This document shows, one piece after another, positions 11,968 to 24,272 of a DNA stretch of 64,000 nt (position 1 is the stretch's first letter; each line of letters starts with the position of its first letter). Source of the stretch: Mikania micrantha (lineage: Eukaryota > Streptophyta > Magnoliopsida > Asterales > Asteraceae). Both the position numbers and the translations under genes were made by a program. Below the pieces are notes generated by a model that worked only from the letters and a program-made list of their open reading frames with translations, was not told the origin of the DNA and ran no database searches. Where the stretch lies: contig CM018680.1 in NCBI GenBank assembly GCA_009363875.1, positions 57,543,088 to 57,607,087 of the forward strand, given 5' to 3'.

Positions 11968-14900
11968 TTATAAGAATAGATGTGGGTACTTTGCTTTCAT
12001 TTGATCTTCACGTTCTTACGTATATTCGGGTCCTCGCTGCGAGTTCCATCGCACTTTAACAATTGGTATGCGGCTACGTTTTAGCACCTTCATTTCTCGA
12101 TCCATTACCTCTACTGGTTCTTCACTGAACTGAAGTTTTTCGTCAATATGAATCTCTTCGAGAGGTACGATCAATGATTCATCGGTTAAACATTTCTTCA
12201 GATTAGATACATGAAAGACATCGTGAATGTTACTGAGTTCAAGAGGTAATTCAAGTCTGTAGGCTACTGATCCAATTCGTTCAATAATTTTAAATAGCCC
12301 TACAAATCTTGGCGAAAGTTTACCTCGCTTCCCGAATCTGAAAATGCCTTTCCAAGGTGACACTTTCAACATTACCCAATCACCTACTTGAAATTCGAGT
12401 GGTCTACGGCGATTATCAGCGTAACTCTTTTGACGATCGCGAGCAGCTTTGATTCGTTCTTGAATGAGTGCGATCTTATCAGTTGTTTCCTGAATGAATT
12501 CTGGGCCGATGATTTGACTTTCACCTACCTCTGACCAACAGATAGGTGATCTACACTTTCGTCCATAAAGTGCTTCGAATGGAGCGCATTGAATACAGGT
12601 ATGGTAGCTGTTATTGTATGAAAATTCAACAAGTGGAAGATGAATATCCCAGCTACCTCCAAAATCAATCACACAGCTTCTGAGCATGTCTTCAAGGGTT
12701 TGATTTGTTCGTTCAGTCTGCCCGTCAGTTTGTGGGTGATAAGCTGTGCTCATATTGATTTGCGTGCCCAGAGCATTCTGAAGAGTTTGCCAAAATCGTG
12801 ACATAAATCGACTATCTCTGTCAGAAATGATAGAGATCGGTACTCCATGTCGAGATACAATTTCATTAACATAGAGCTTAGCGAGTCGATCCATAGAATA
12901 ATCTTCTCGGATGGGTAAGAAATGCGCAGATTTCGTAAGGCGGTCAACGATAACCCATATAGAGTCATGATTACGTGATGTTCTGGGTAATTTAGTAATG
13001 AAATCCATAGAGATCTGATCCCATTTCCACATGGGAATCTCAGGTTGTTGCAATAACCCAGAAGGTCGTTGATGTTCAGCCTTAACTTTGAGACATGTTA
13101 AACATCGATCCACGTATTCAGCTATGTGTTTCTTCATTCCAGGCCACCAGTAAAAGTCTTTAAGATCTTTATACATTTTATCAGCACCTGGATGAATAGA
13201 ATACCTGGATTTATGCGCCTCATCCAAGATAATAGTTCGAGAATTACCGAATAGGGGAACCCACATTCGGTCTTTGAAATACAACAGTCCATCGTCTTTG
13301 GTATCGAGTTTCTTATCTAATCCTCTTAGTCCCTCAGCAAAATAGTTCGTTGCTTGTAAAGCTTGTTGCTGAGATTCTTTAATTTGAGGAATTAGACTAG
13401 TTTGAATAGTCATACCTAACGCTTTCACACGTAAAGGCTTGACTCGTTCCTTGCGACTTAAAGCATCAGCTACAACATTTGCATTGCCTGGGTGATAACG
13501 AATCTCACAGTCGTAATCGTTCAACAGTTCAACCCATCGCCTCTGTCGCATGTTCAACATTTTCTGATCTAGAATGTGTTGGAGGCTTTTGTGATCAGTG
13601 TATATAATACACCTAGTTCCGTATAGATAATGTCTCCAAATCTTGAGTGCAAACACTACTGCACCAAGTTCTAGATCATGTGTGGTATAATTCTTCTCAT
13701 GTACTTTCAGTTGTCGAGAAGCATAAGCAATTACCTTATCTTTCTGCATTAGAACACACCCAAGACCTTGACGTGAAGCATCACAATACACTGTGAAGTT
13801 ATCCGTACCTTCCGGTAATGCCAATATAGGTGCATTACAGAGTTTGTGTTTCAATAGTTGGAACGCCTCCTCCTGTTGAGAACTCCATATAAACGGTTGA
13901 TTTTTCTGTGTCAATGTAGTCAGTGGCAAGGCTATCTTTGAAAAGTTCTTGATAAACCTGCGATAATAACCTGCCAATCCCAAAAATTGGCGTATTTCAG
14001 TCGGGGTTCGTGGTGTCTCCCATTGTTTCACCTCTTGAATCTTACTGGGATCCACTTGAATACCGTTTTGATTTACTACATGACCAAGAAATTGAACTTC
14101 TCGTAACCAGAACTCACACTTGGAGAACTTGGCATATAATTTTTCACGTGCCAAAAGTTCTAGAATTAATTTCAAGTGTTGAGCATGTTCTTGTTGATTT
14201 CGAGAATAAATAAGAATATCATCAATAAACACAATCACAAATTTATCCAGATAAGGTCTACATACTCGATTCATCAGATCCATGAAAACTGCTGGTGCAT
14301 TTTGTTAAACCAAACGGCATTACTAGAAATTCGTAATGTCCGTATCGAGTTCTAAAAGCAGTTGTAGGAATGTCATCATCATGAATACGTAACTGATGAT
14401 ATCCAGATCTTAAATCGATTTTTGAAAAATAAGTAGCACCTTGTAGTTGATCAAACAGATCATCGATACGAGGTAGTGGATAACGGTTCTTGATTGTCAG
14501 TTTATTGAGTTCCCTGTAGTCAATACACATCCTGAATGAACCATCCTTCTTTTTCACAAAAAGAATAGGTGCTCCCCAGGGTGAGAAACTAGGTCTGATA
14601 AAACCTTTGTCTAACAGTTCTTGCAATTGACCTGAAAGTTCTTGCATTTCGGATGGTGCAAGCCGATACGGGGCTTTAGCAACAGGTGCTGCACCTGGAA
14701 TTAAGTCGATTCGAAATTCAACTTGTCTCACTGGGGGTAATCCTGATATGTCCTCAGGAAAAACTTCAGGAAAATCCTTGACTACTGGGATATCTATGAT
14801 TTGTTTGGGTGAAGAATTGTGCTCAGTCACATGTGCTAGGAAAGCATAACAACCTTTCCTTAAGAGCTTCTGAGCTCGCATACAAGATATGATACCAAGT

Positions 14901-15967
14901 TTTCTACCAGCTCGTTCTCCTTGAACTATCAGTGTAATACCGTTAGGTAATGGAATACGGATCACCTTGTTTTGACAGACAACTTCCGCTTGGTTATTAG
15001 AAAGCCAGTCCATACCAACAACGACATCAAAGCTCCCAAGCTCAATAGGAAGTATATCAATATCGAAAAGATGATCATTCAAATTCAAGGAACATCCTTG
15101 AATAACATTGTTTGTTTTGATCAACTTGTCGTTAGCAAGTTCAATAACATAAGGAGTTTCTAGATCTACCGTAGGCAATGAAATTAATGATGCAAATTCA
15201 GGAGAGATAAAGCTCTTATCTACTCCTGTGTCAAACAAAACTGATGCGTATAGATTATTAAGAAGAAACGTACCAGTAACAATATTTGCATCATGTCTCG
15301 CCTCGGTCGCACCAATCTGAAAAGCCCTCCCCCTAGCTTCAGTTCCCGGATTGGTGTTATTGTTCAGACAATTTCGTATGAGATGATCAGGGCTTCCACA
15401 TTTGTAACATGACCGGTTGGTTTGAGTGGTTTGTCGTGGTGCTTGGTTTGGTGTCTGAGCTAGAAAGTTGCAATATTTAGCATAATGTCCAACTCGGTTA
15501 CAGTTCAGACAAACAGGACATGGTCCCGTGTGATGGAGTGGACACTTATTGCATTTGGGCGCCTGCCCAGTATAAACTTTCCTCTCAGGAATGGCAGCAC
15601 CATAGTTTTTCACGGTTGGCTTGCTCTGGGTGATCTCAGCCGGAGCCTTCGACTTGGTTTTGCCAAACCACTTTCGTTTGGTACCTTTTGACACATTCGA
15701 GGTACCGGCATCACTACGACTATGAGCCGTATGAGGTTTCAAAGACAGAGTACCACTCCTTACCGCCTCATTGGTAAGCTTAGTGGTCAAAAGAATCGTA
15801 TGTTTCAGGGTTGTAGGTTCAGCAGCAGTCACCATTCCCCGGATCTGGGGAATCAAACCCTTAATGTACTTCTCAATCAAAGCTGCTTCCGAAGGAAACA
15901 TATCGGGAAGTAAACAAGTAAGTTCATGAAATCGATCAGTATAAGCAAGACAATCAGCACCGATCAT
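11968..15967 (-). pseudogene. gypsy gag C-terminus, protease, RT, RNase H, integrase, chromodomain (disabled)
   Basis: From right to left are the gag C-terminal part with CX2CX4HX4C knuckles (CLNCNRVGHYAKYC and CYKCGSPDHLIRNC near 15520-15370), aspartic protease (LFDTGVDKSF near 15235-15205, with Gly-Val at the usual Gly-Ala), RT (FSKIDLRSGYHQ near 14430; FIDDILIYS near 14230), RNase H, integrase (HPGADKMY zinc region near 13180, SDRDSRF near 12820, QTERT near 12710) and a chromodomain-like tail. An extra base in an A run at about 14305-14310 shifts frame just before the RT active site, splitting the ORF between 14258 and 14283. A TAA replaces the expected Trp at about 12016 in the chromodomain, 15 codons before the natural end at 11968. 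Otherwise every catalytic motif I checked is present. Confidence 0.92.
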
Positions 15968-16711
15968 CGAGTGATTCCAGAATTCCTCCTGGAGTTTTTG
16001 AATCTCAGTAATTGGGCAGTATTCTGATCTAATCAGAGTTTTGAAATCATTCTAGCCCATTGAGTCGACTGTGGCTGCACCCAAAGTCTTGGCCTGGGTA
16101 TTCCACCAGGTCAAAGCCGAGTCTTTCAAAGAACAGGCAGCATAAGACACCTTATGCTCCTCCAAACACTGACTGATTTTGAGCTTAGTTTCCATCTCCT
16201 CGATCCACCTTAACAGACCAGCCGCTCCTTCTTTGCCAGTAAAAGTCGGAGGGTTACAGGAAGCAAAATACTTGTAAGTACATCCCTGTCGGGGTGGATC
16301 AGGAATAATGGTAGTTGTACCGGTGGTAATATGTGTTTCAACGTGACCACCTGTAGCATTATGTTCAGCATGATCGTGATCTCTACCAGAACCTGCGGTA
16401 ATATGTGGTTGGTGTTGTGTCAGAACACCACAAGCAGATAATTGTTCACGCACGATTCGAGCTATCATAGCTTCATTTGTTTCAGATCCGCTTGTACCAG
16501 CAGGTGGAAAAATGCCTGCTCCAGGGTTCACTGGTGGAGTAGTATTCGTTTCCAAGTTCCTAGGTGGAACTACGTTCACTTCCGGATTGATACGTGGTTC
16601 CGGATTTGATTCAAAATTCACAGGTGGAACTTGATTCGGTTCAGGGTTGGTAATATTCTTAGCAGCTTTCCTAGCTGGTCGACCTCTTTTAAGAGCCATT
16701 AATCTGCTCAT
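15968..16711 (-). pseudogene. gypsy gag N-terminal part
   Basis: The structural gag begins at the ATG at 16711 and opens with a basic stretch (RGRPARKAAK), then a Pro/Asn-rich linker and the retrotransposon gag domain (FASCNPPTFTGKEGAAGLLRWIEEME near 16270-16190). An in-frame TAG at 16052-16054 sits where family members carry Trp (SMG-stop). The same frame continues as a further 569 codons to the left, so this is one nonsense change and not an end. A second in-frame ATG (codon 5) is an alternative start. Confidence 0.85.
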
Positions 16712-17990
16712 AAGCAGAGAAATTCAGGTCAATTTAAGAACATTAAAGATATAACCCATTCTATCACATAAATTCAATCATATTCAGTTACACTGAAAAT
16801 TTATATTGAAATGTGATTATAAAGAATATAGTATAACTACATGAATTCAGTCCAGACATGTTTGTATTACACAAAGATCACACAAATGTTCGTAGTTATA
16901 CTTAGTCCTGTTATTTCAAAAACATGTTAGAGTCTTACCCAGCTCTTTGCATTGCAACACATGTTTTTAGAAATATGTTCATACAGAACTAGGACATGTT
17001 CTCACACAAGTTCTCTAATATGTTCTCGTACATAAATGTTCTCATGTTCTCGTACAAAAATGTTCTCATATAGTAATGTTCTCACATCGTTCTCTTTTAT
17101 TATCTAGTTATAGTTCATACAAGTTTGATATTAATATATAGTTCATACATTCACACACAGGGTATTCAAAGATGATACCGTATCTATAACATTCACCTGC
17201 TTCATAAGAAACAGGTGTGACATAAGTATCTCTAATACGGTAGTACCAATGTTCTTTAGAATAATACGGGACCGCTTTATCTCATGGCGTATAGTCTGTA
17301 GATCCTAGCTAACCTGCTAAAGTTGTGTTCATAGCTCCGCTTGGTGGGAGGATTCTCTCAACTCATGAGTAATGTTAAGCACATCTCTCGGTGTCCGCTG
17401 TCATCTTAGGGGAAGACCAGTAGTCTTGAGAGCTTGAGCTCACATGTGTCGAAGTCCATCACATGCCTGAATCCTCTAAAGTGATTAACTCTGCCTCTTC
17501 CCTGCATAAGCATTCTTACCTGGTGCTTAAGAATGTTTGGGTGAAACAATTAGTGCATGTGGTGATAACATAGCTAATACATGTGGTACAGACTGGGAAG
17601 TAGCCAACGATGCTTCCGATGAATCGAAATCCGAGATCAAACTAGTGGGAGGAGTATCATCAATTATCACGTATGAAAATCTCTGATCAGTATCATGGAA
17701 TAAATATTGAATAATAAAATTCAACATAAACATGATATGAGACGTCCTCCTATCTTAACGCAACTATTCGTCATTACTGTTGTTAGTGTTTTGCTTGAAT
17801 TAAATCAAACTAGAATGCACACGTGTTGCAAATTTCAGTTATGCTGGCCACTCATAACTGGAATTTGTACATCCTGGCTTAATTCACAACAAGTTTTGTT
17901 CAATATTAATGTTCGGTGCTCTCTGTGTCACTATACGAGCCTATGGTTATAGTCTAGGTCTCTAAGTCAACCTAATTCTCTATAACCTGT
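16712..17990 (-). other. Leader between primer-binding site and gag
   Basis: About 1.3 kb of AT-rich untranslated leader. It contains repeats of the word 'tgttctc' near 16975-17100. No gene is seen; the small ORFs at 17527-17952 lack any recognisable domain. Confidence 0.7.
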
Positions 17991-18003
17991 GGCTCTGATA
18001 CCA
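17991..18003 (-). other. Primer-binding site (initiator tRNA-Met)
   Basis: On minus it is TGGTATCAGAGCC, a 13-base match to the complement of plant tRNA-iMet, three bases from the LTR edge at 18007. Confidence 0.95.
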
Positions 18004-18006
18004 CCC

Positions 18007-20068
18007 TGTCACACCCCCACCTCTCGTCACCTCGTGTCTGGTCTGACGTCACCGAACCGGTTGCGGAAGCATAGTGGTGATGTCTCCGAGGTGAGGGGTG
18101 ACTTACTTGAACCGATATCACTAGCACACAGATTAACTTAAAGTAAATATATTACAGGGTTTCGTGGTTACATTAACAGTACAGCTAAATTTATTACACA
18201 ATCTGGTTTATTTAATTACAATTGTGAAAAGTGCATCCTCACCGAAGTCACTGTCTACCTGCAAAAATGTTAAGTTTAAAACGTCAGCACAAAGCTGGTG
18301 AGTTCGACAATTCAATTTAAAACAATATGATATGATAAGCATGTTCTCAAAAGTTCAGTTCCAGATAACCATGGGACCCGTATCTAGTTCCTTTCGGACG
18401 TCAAGTCTAGTCTCAAGATATTACCCGTCAGTACATATCTTAGTGCCTCATTATCTTAATGTCTATCACAACATTAAGCAGTCTAAAAACAGGAAACAAA
18501 CATTCACACAAGGGGAGATGCAATCCTCCCAGCAAATGAGTTGTCAGGCGATAGTACTATCATTGTTTCCCTGTTCGGCCACACATGGGTTCACTAGATA
18601 CAGTTTAGAAATGAGGACTTTTAAGTCTGTGATAGTGTTCTTGTTCTCCAGGCAAAATCCCATGAAATCCACAAGTTCTCAACAATCACATGAAATCACG
18701 TAGATAACAGTGATACATATCATATGTTCAATAAAAGTTCAACAGTGTTCCCCGATGTTTATAAAAGATTAAAAATAAAAGGGGTTGTACGAAACTCACC
18801 TGATGATATAAAGGTAGCAGAGTATCACCAAACTGATAGTACAGAGATGATTCTGCATTTAGTTATCTTTAATAAGTTATTTATGTTCTAGTTTACTGAT
18901 TAGATCCTTCTGAACGTTCAATGTCAAAGACATTGCTTAGTAAATCATCAACTCAATATTAATTATATAATTAATTAATTTAATGTTATATCATACAATG
19001 TATGATAATGTAGGAACCTACATTGCATTAGATTCCTAATTCAAAGTTGATGACATGTTTGATTAATCAGAATAATCTCTGATTGACCAAATAGTTAATG
19101 TTGTTGATTATAATGCTAAAACAGTTTCTAGATGATTTAATGGCTTAGGAGTGATTAATCCTTATTATTTATTACCCAAATATCATGAAATATCACAATG
19201 TAGCATCAGAATAGGTGAAATAACCAGATTTAACATACTAATCTGACTGTTATCACAAACATCAGATAATCATTCCAATGAGTATGTTAATGATTATGAT
19301 TAGTTTGAAACACTTGGATTTAACCTTTGTATTTCAAAGATTAATCAAACTAATCACCTACATTGTTACAATCAAATGGTTTAAACCATTATAATCATAG
19401 TTATGATTTCATGAAAATCGGGCATTACAACGGATCAAAACAATGATTTAACCGTTAGAACTTTGTGTTCTTCGTTTATAATCAATCCTAGCCATCATCT
19501 AGGCAATAATCAACAATCCTAACTATCTCATTACGTTCAAAATAAAGATCTAATCAATCAAAATCAAACTAGAAGGTTAAAACGAACCGTTACCTGTTCT
19601 GACGAATTTCTGCGGTTAAAACAGCGATCAGGACTTGAAAATACAATCCTTGGTGAGATTTATGACTTCTAATGGGTTTATGATGGAGTTAGAATGATCA
19701 AAAGTTGTGTTTTTACGTCTGTAGGTCGCTTATGGACGAAGCAGGTGAAGAAATAACGTTCTGGACGACTTCGGATCACTTAAAACTCATTTTAGCCGAC
19801 ATAGTGCCTGGGGCGCATCGCCCCAACTGGAGAGCTGGGGTGGGGCGTACCGCCCCACGTCATCAGGATCACCATTTTGGTTTTAAACTTCGTTTCGCGA
19901 TTCCGGGAGCATACGAACTCCGTTTTGCGCGCGGTTTTCGCCCACGTTCATCATTTTTCACATACTATCAATCCCCAATAACAAAAGTTACTAAATCCTC
20001 ATGAATTTCAAGCACGACCAAATGTGCTCACGTCATTAATGCCGAATTCTTCGTACGCAACTGTCACA
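18007..20068 (-). repeat. 5' LTR of the minus-strand gypsy element
   Basis: It is a near-identical copy of 9844-11904, one base longer, followed on the right by the target duplication GATTT at 20069-20073. As 5' LTR it would carry the promoter for the gag-pol transcript. Confidence 0.95.
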
Positions 20069-20073
20069 GATTT

Positions 20074-20960
20074 GGACCAAACTACTTGCCACCATTTTGG
20101 ATAGAAAATGACGGTGGTTTCTTAAATGTGTTAACAAATTATCAAACTGTTGAACGACCCGACCTGGTCACCGTCTTTGTTGGCAACTCCGGTCATCATC
20201 TTCATCAAACACGCCTTTGTTGCTGCTGGTGATGACTGTGGCAGTATCGTATGGCGGAGGTGGTCGTAATGGCATTTGTTGTTGGTGGTAGGTGATGGCT
20301 GGTGGTGGTGTTGAATGGGTTAAATTGGTTGGAAAGAGAAGAAATAGAAGTAATGGTATTTTATTTATCTTTAAAAAGTGAACAGAAAAATATAACAGAC
20401 ATCCACTTCATTGACCACCTATGTTATGCTTTTGCAAACTATTCAGCCACCAATGTAATTTCTCAAAGTTAGGAACTACCGGTGCAATTTGGGTAAACCA
20501 CAGGTCCATCTGTGCAACTAACTCAAATAAAAATTAGCATTTTCAATCTCAAATATTACACATAGTCGTCTTAAATTTAAAACACTTAATATAAACAATT
20601 AAAATTAATAATCGTAATTAAAATTAATTTAAACAAATATTTTAAAGATCTAATTTTCAAATTACTCTATTTTTAACAAGATATAAATTTCAAATAACTA
20701 CATTTTTAATTTAACTGTTATAGTATTAAACTAAAAATTAAAAATTAAAAACATAAAACATATTTAACAAATAAATATATTAAATGAACATAAAAGAACA
20801 TAAGCGAACAACTTACCAAACGTTCACGAACATAAATGAATGAACACGACCTTTGTTCATGTTCGTACATTTAACTAAGCGATTGAAATTTCTTGTTCGT
20901 GTTTGTATATTTATTAAACGAACGAACATATACATTTTATAAAAGTATCATTCAAGTGAT
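20074..20960. other. AT-rich non-coding spacer
   Basis: No ORF, RNA gene or element boundary can be supported. The part at 20810-20940 is rich in GTTCG/CGAAC and GAACA/TGTTC words in both orientations, a flavour typical of short non-autonomous DNA transposons, but no termini could be defined. Confidence 0.4.
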
Positions 20961-20961
20961 T

Positions 20962-21028
20962 ATATACAGGGGCGCAAGTCATTGCCAGAGTTCTTGGGTA
21001 GTTGGGTAGAGATACATTTACTTGATAA
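20962..21028 (+). pseudogene. Rearranged fragment of the bHLH locus (left part)
   Basis: 20962-20998 matches the intron 1/exon 2 boundary of the bHLH gene (23232-23280), including the sequence encoding KSLPEFL. 20999-21028 matches intron 1 sequence at 23126-23156. In the gene the intron piece precedes the exon piece, so the order is swapped here. The fragment resumes after the hAT insertion at 21741-21765. Confidence 0.75.
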
Positions 21029-21740
21029 CAGGGATGGCCCTAAGAATTGAGGTACCTGGGATGGGTCGGGGAAAAAAAAGACCCCTAGCGAATACATATA
21101 TTAAAGCAGGGATGTTCAAAAAATGAAAACCGAATCGTATTTGTAACTAAAAAAACGAATTTTGAATTTAGTTTTTGTTTCGGTTTCCAACCATATCCGA
21201 GTTCCAAGTTAGGTTCCTAATCGTATCCGAATTCTGAATTTCGGTTTTCGGTTCAGTTATCGGTTCGATTTTAGTTTAAATTTGTTTGTTCAGTTTATTC
21301 AATTAACCGAATAAACCTAGTTCAGATTTAAATTTATTATTTTATAAACACTATATAAGATAAAATTCGATTTATTCGGTTTTTAACAGGTTTATTTGGT
21401 TGAATTCGGTTTGTAACCGGTTTATTTGGTTTTTAATCAGTTTATTCGATTTGTTTGGTATCAACCAAAACTGAACCAAACTACTTCCTGACTTTGGTTC
21501 GGTTTTTGGATAAAATGGAAACCGGTTAAATCAAACCAATGAACACCACTGATTTAAATGATATAAAAGTAAGGGAATTAATTTTTGTAACTATTAAACC
21601 GTTTCGTTATCTATAACTTGTTGGTTCTCGTTTAAATGTATCTTTGTTTACACGTATACGTCTAAAAAAATTGTGCCCCTTAAAAAAATTGGTCCGGGAC
21701 GGGGATCGGGTTTGCCTCTCCGATCCCCGGGCCGCCCCTG
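21029..21740. mobile_element. Non-autonomous hAT element, 712 bp
   Basis: The termini CAGGGATGGCCC and (reverse complement) CAGGGGCGGCCC are hAT-like, and both sides carry the perfect 8-bp target duplication CTTGATAA (21021-21028 and 21741-21748). The paralogous sequence in intron 1 of the bHLH gene (23126-23170) has CTTGATAA once and no insert, giving a direct empty-site comparison. There is no transposase; the interior includes a CGGTTT-rich segment (about 21107-21551) that may be a second, nested MITE. Confidence 0.92.
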
Positions 21741-21765
21741 CTTGATAAATTGGTGTCACTAGATT
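21741..21765 (+). pseudogene. Rearranged fragment of the bHLH locus (right part)
   Basis: This continues the intron 1 match (ttgataaattggtgtcactaga) to the gene copy at about 23149-23170, then diverges. Confidence 0.7.
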
Positions 21766-22100
21766 AATTTCTTGTTTACAGCCGTCGATGCTTAAACAAA
21801 TATTTTTTAAAACTTCGAAAATGTTAAATAATTGAAAAGTTTAAAGATTAAAAAGACAACGAGAATTTTTTTCTTTATATAGTAATAGTAGCATCCTTAA
21901 AAATATATACATTTTATAAAAGTATTAATATTGTATATTCTTTCAGTTTATTTGTCAGGCGTGAAATTAGGTAATAAAAGACGTTTTATAATAAAATACA
22001 AAATATAACTATTTTGACTTGAACGTTATTTTATTGACTAATCACAATTTGTTAAATTATAACTAAAGAGTTGTGTTATTTTCAAACTCACCTCACACCT

Positions 22101-22308
22101 TTCACACTTTTTATATCCTTATACAAGGCATATAGATCGAAGGACAATCATTTTTTGTAAGAATTTCTTGGTGTAAATGATTGGACTCATATACGACTTG
22201 TGTAGGTCATATATAGAGGCATGTATAAGACCGATCATTGTTGAATCATTGGGTGTTATATAGGACTACATGCCTCGTATAGGCTCATAAAAAACGTATG
22301 AGTGTGAA
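22101..22308. mobile_element. Possible MITE upstream of the bHLH gene
   Basis: The two ends form an imperfect inverted repeat of about 35-40 bases (ttcacact...ttatacaaggcatatag against its partner near 22268-22308 with one short indel). No clear target duplication was found. It ends about 230 bases before the bHLH start codon. Confidence 0.4.
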
Positions 22309-22536
22309 AAAAAAAAAGTTCGTGTCAAAAAACATCATTATAATCCTAACGAATATGGAAACTTCGGAGAAGCCGCATAAACACAAAGAGTTCCATTTTA
22401 TTTTCCCTACCCAATTATTGAACATGCGTTGACTTGTTTACCAAGTCATACCGTAATAATTAACCGCCTGCTTATAAGTGTGACCAACATCCACTCCACA
22501 TGCAGTTGGTGCATATCCATCGTAACTCAAACCAAC

Positions 22537-24272
22537 ATGAGGTGCAAAGGCTCATCTTCACATACACCGCCTGCACTCAAAGAAAAACAACGCAGAGATC
22601 GTATGAAGGACCTCTACACCACTCTAGCTATTCTCCTTCATCTTGAACCATATGTACGTACATCTCACTATCTCCATAGTCTATAGACTACACACGCATG
22701 CTCGCACGCACACGCACACGTACACACGCACTGTCATAATTAAAAAACCGACAAAATTCGACTCAAATCATCTGACCTTTCATTCAATCTCTAGCATCTT
22801 GAGTATCTCAAGTGCGACGCGTAGTACTTTACGAGGTTTGTTGAGTGAACACACATGCACTCGGTTTACATTTTTACGTGCCTATATGTTTGTATGTGTG
22901 TATGATTTAATTTACCTAAACTATAATGGAATCAAGTAGGGAATTAATTAAAGTATGTAATCATTTGACACTTTCCTTGAATATATTATATATTACAACT
23001 ATTTGAATATATTAGACATTAGAATTATTTAATAAAGATAACATGTCACCGTCACAATACCTTGCTCTAATCATACTTTTAAATCTACATATATTTCTAC
23101 TAATATATGGCTTGAACTTAAAAACTAGTTGGGTAGAGATACATTTACTTGATAAATTGGTGTCACTAGACTAGAAACCTTTCGGCATAGCGTCATGCAA
23201 AAGTACCAACATACGACCACGTTAATCTTCGAAGTGATTATATACATACAGGGTAGCAAGTCATTGCCAGAGTTCTTGGATTCAGCGACCGCGTCACTTA
23301 CGGAGTTGAAGGAAAGAGTGGAAAGATTGAAGGCTAGGAAAGAAGAGCTAGAAAGGGAAGTTAACCAAATTGATGAGTCAAGCAATATCAATAACCCGAG
23401 GTTAAAGATGATTCAAGTGACAGAAACAAAGGATATGAAACTAGAGGTTAACATGAAATTCATGGTGGAAAACAAGAGAGTGGTACCATTTGGAGTGTTA
23501 AAAGTCATAGAGCAAGGTGGTGCTGAAATTATGAGTTCTAGCTTCTCTACTGTTGGTCAACAAATCTACTCCAATATTCATGCTCAGGTATAAGTATAAC
23601 ATCTTCTATAGCTTTCTAATCAAAACACATATGAGTTACATGCATGCATGCATTGACATGTTATTATTGCTATATATATATACAGCCTAAATGTTTTAAA
23701 TTTTGTACAATGAAAAGTTTATAATTATTTAAAAAACTTCAATAGACGACGACTTGTTATTGTTATAACTCATGTTTTAGGGATACCATATATAACAACA
23801 TGTTCGAGCTATTGAGAAGAACCTGTAGTATCGATATTGTATCACTATACAATCTTGTCGTCATAACATTGACGACTTTTGGGGGCTATAGTTAAAAGTA
23901 TTTATTGTTGCATTAGGCTTCGTTTTGTTTATTGTATGTTGAAAAGTAGACATGCATGTCATTTTGCGCATATGCATACAAGATTTTCAAAGCCAATTTT
24001 TTCAATAAATTAGCCGACAATTAATTTTGATTGGCCGGCTGGTCAATTCAAAAAAAAAATTGTTATGAAATAGCATAAACATTATTTGAAGATGACGTGA
24101 AGATAGTAAACGCTCTTAATTAATTTTTTAAGAGCTAATTAATGGGATTAATATAGGAAATCATGCTTAATTAACGACTTTCATAAATTTCTGATTTGTG
24201 CAGGCTTTTCAAGCTAGATTAGGTTTCGACGCCAAACTCATTGAATCGCAATTGATGGAACTTATTTATTAG
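22537..24272 (+). CDS. bHLH transcription factor, three exons (bHLH162/bHLH36-like group)
   Basis: Exons are 22537-22653, 23252-23587 and 24204-24272, encoding 173 aa. Splice sites are GTACGT/ACAG and CAG|GTATAA/TGCAG, both introns in phase 0 (598 and 616 bp). Exon 1 carries the basic region and helix 1 (KEKQRRDRMKDLYTTLAILL). Exon 2 begins in the loop/helix 2 (SLPEFLDSATASLTELKERVERLKARKEELE), then a C-terminal domain; exon 3 adds AFQARLGFDAKLIESQLMELIY. The Glu and paired Arg that contact an E-box are present, but the His usual 4 residues before Glu is not. The protein should act in the nucleus as a dimer. The family assignment is by resemblance and the target genes are unknown. The ATG at 22537 is the first in frame that precedes the basic region. 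Its short length matches the bHLH162-type group. Confidence 0.8.

Larger units (their letters stand above)
9844..20068 (-). mobile_element. Complete Ty3/gypsy chromovirus (probably Tekay/Del), minus strand
   Basis: Two near-identical LTRs (2061 and 2062 bp) flank gag-pol on the minus strand, with PBS beside the right LTR and PPT beside the left LTR. Both outer edges carry the same 5-bp target duplication GATTT (9839-9843 and 20069-20073), so the copy is structurally intact. I count about 15 differences between LTRs by eye (roughly 0.7 percent), which at 1.3e-8 substitutions per site per year would be about 0.3 million years. Coding capacity is broken by two nonsense changes and one frameshift. 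Confidence 0.95.

Noticed and set aside
17991..18003. Possible tRNA-Met gene fragments (also at 8950, 33789 and 55478)
   Set aside because: Only 12-13 bases match and each sits next to an LTR; these are primer-binding sites, not tRNA genes.
23125..23391. 88-aa antisense ORF over bHLH exon 2
   Set aside because: It is a shadow of the plus-strand bHLH exon and intron, without a domain.
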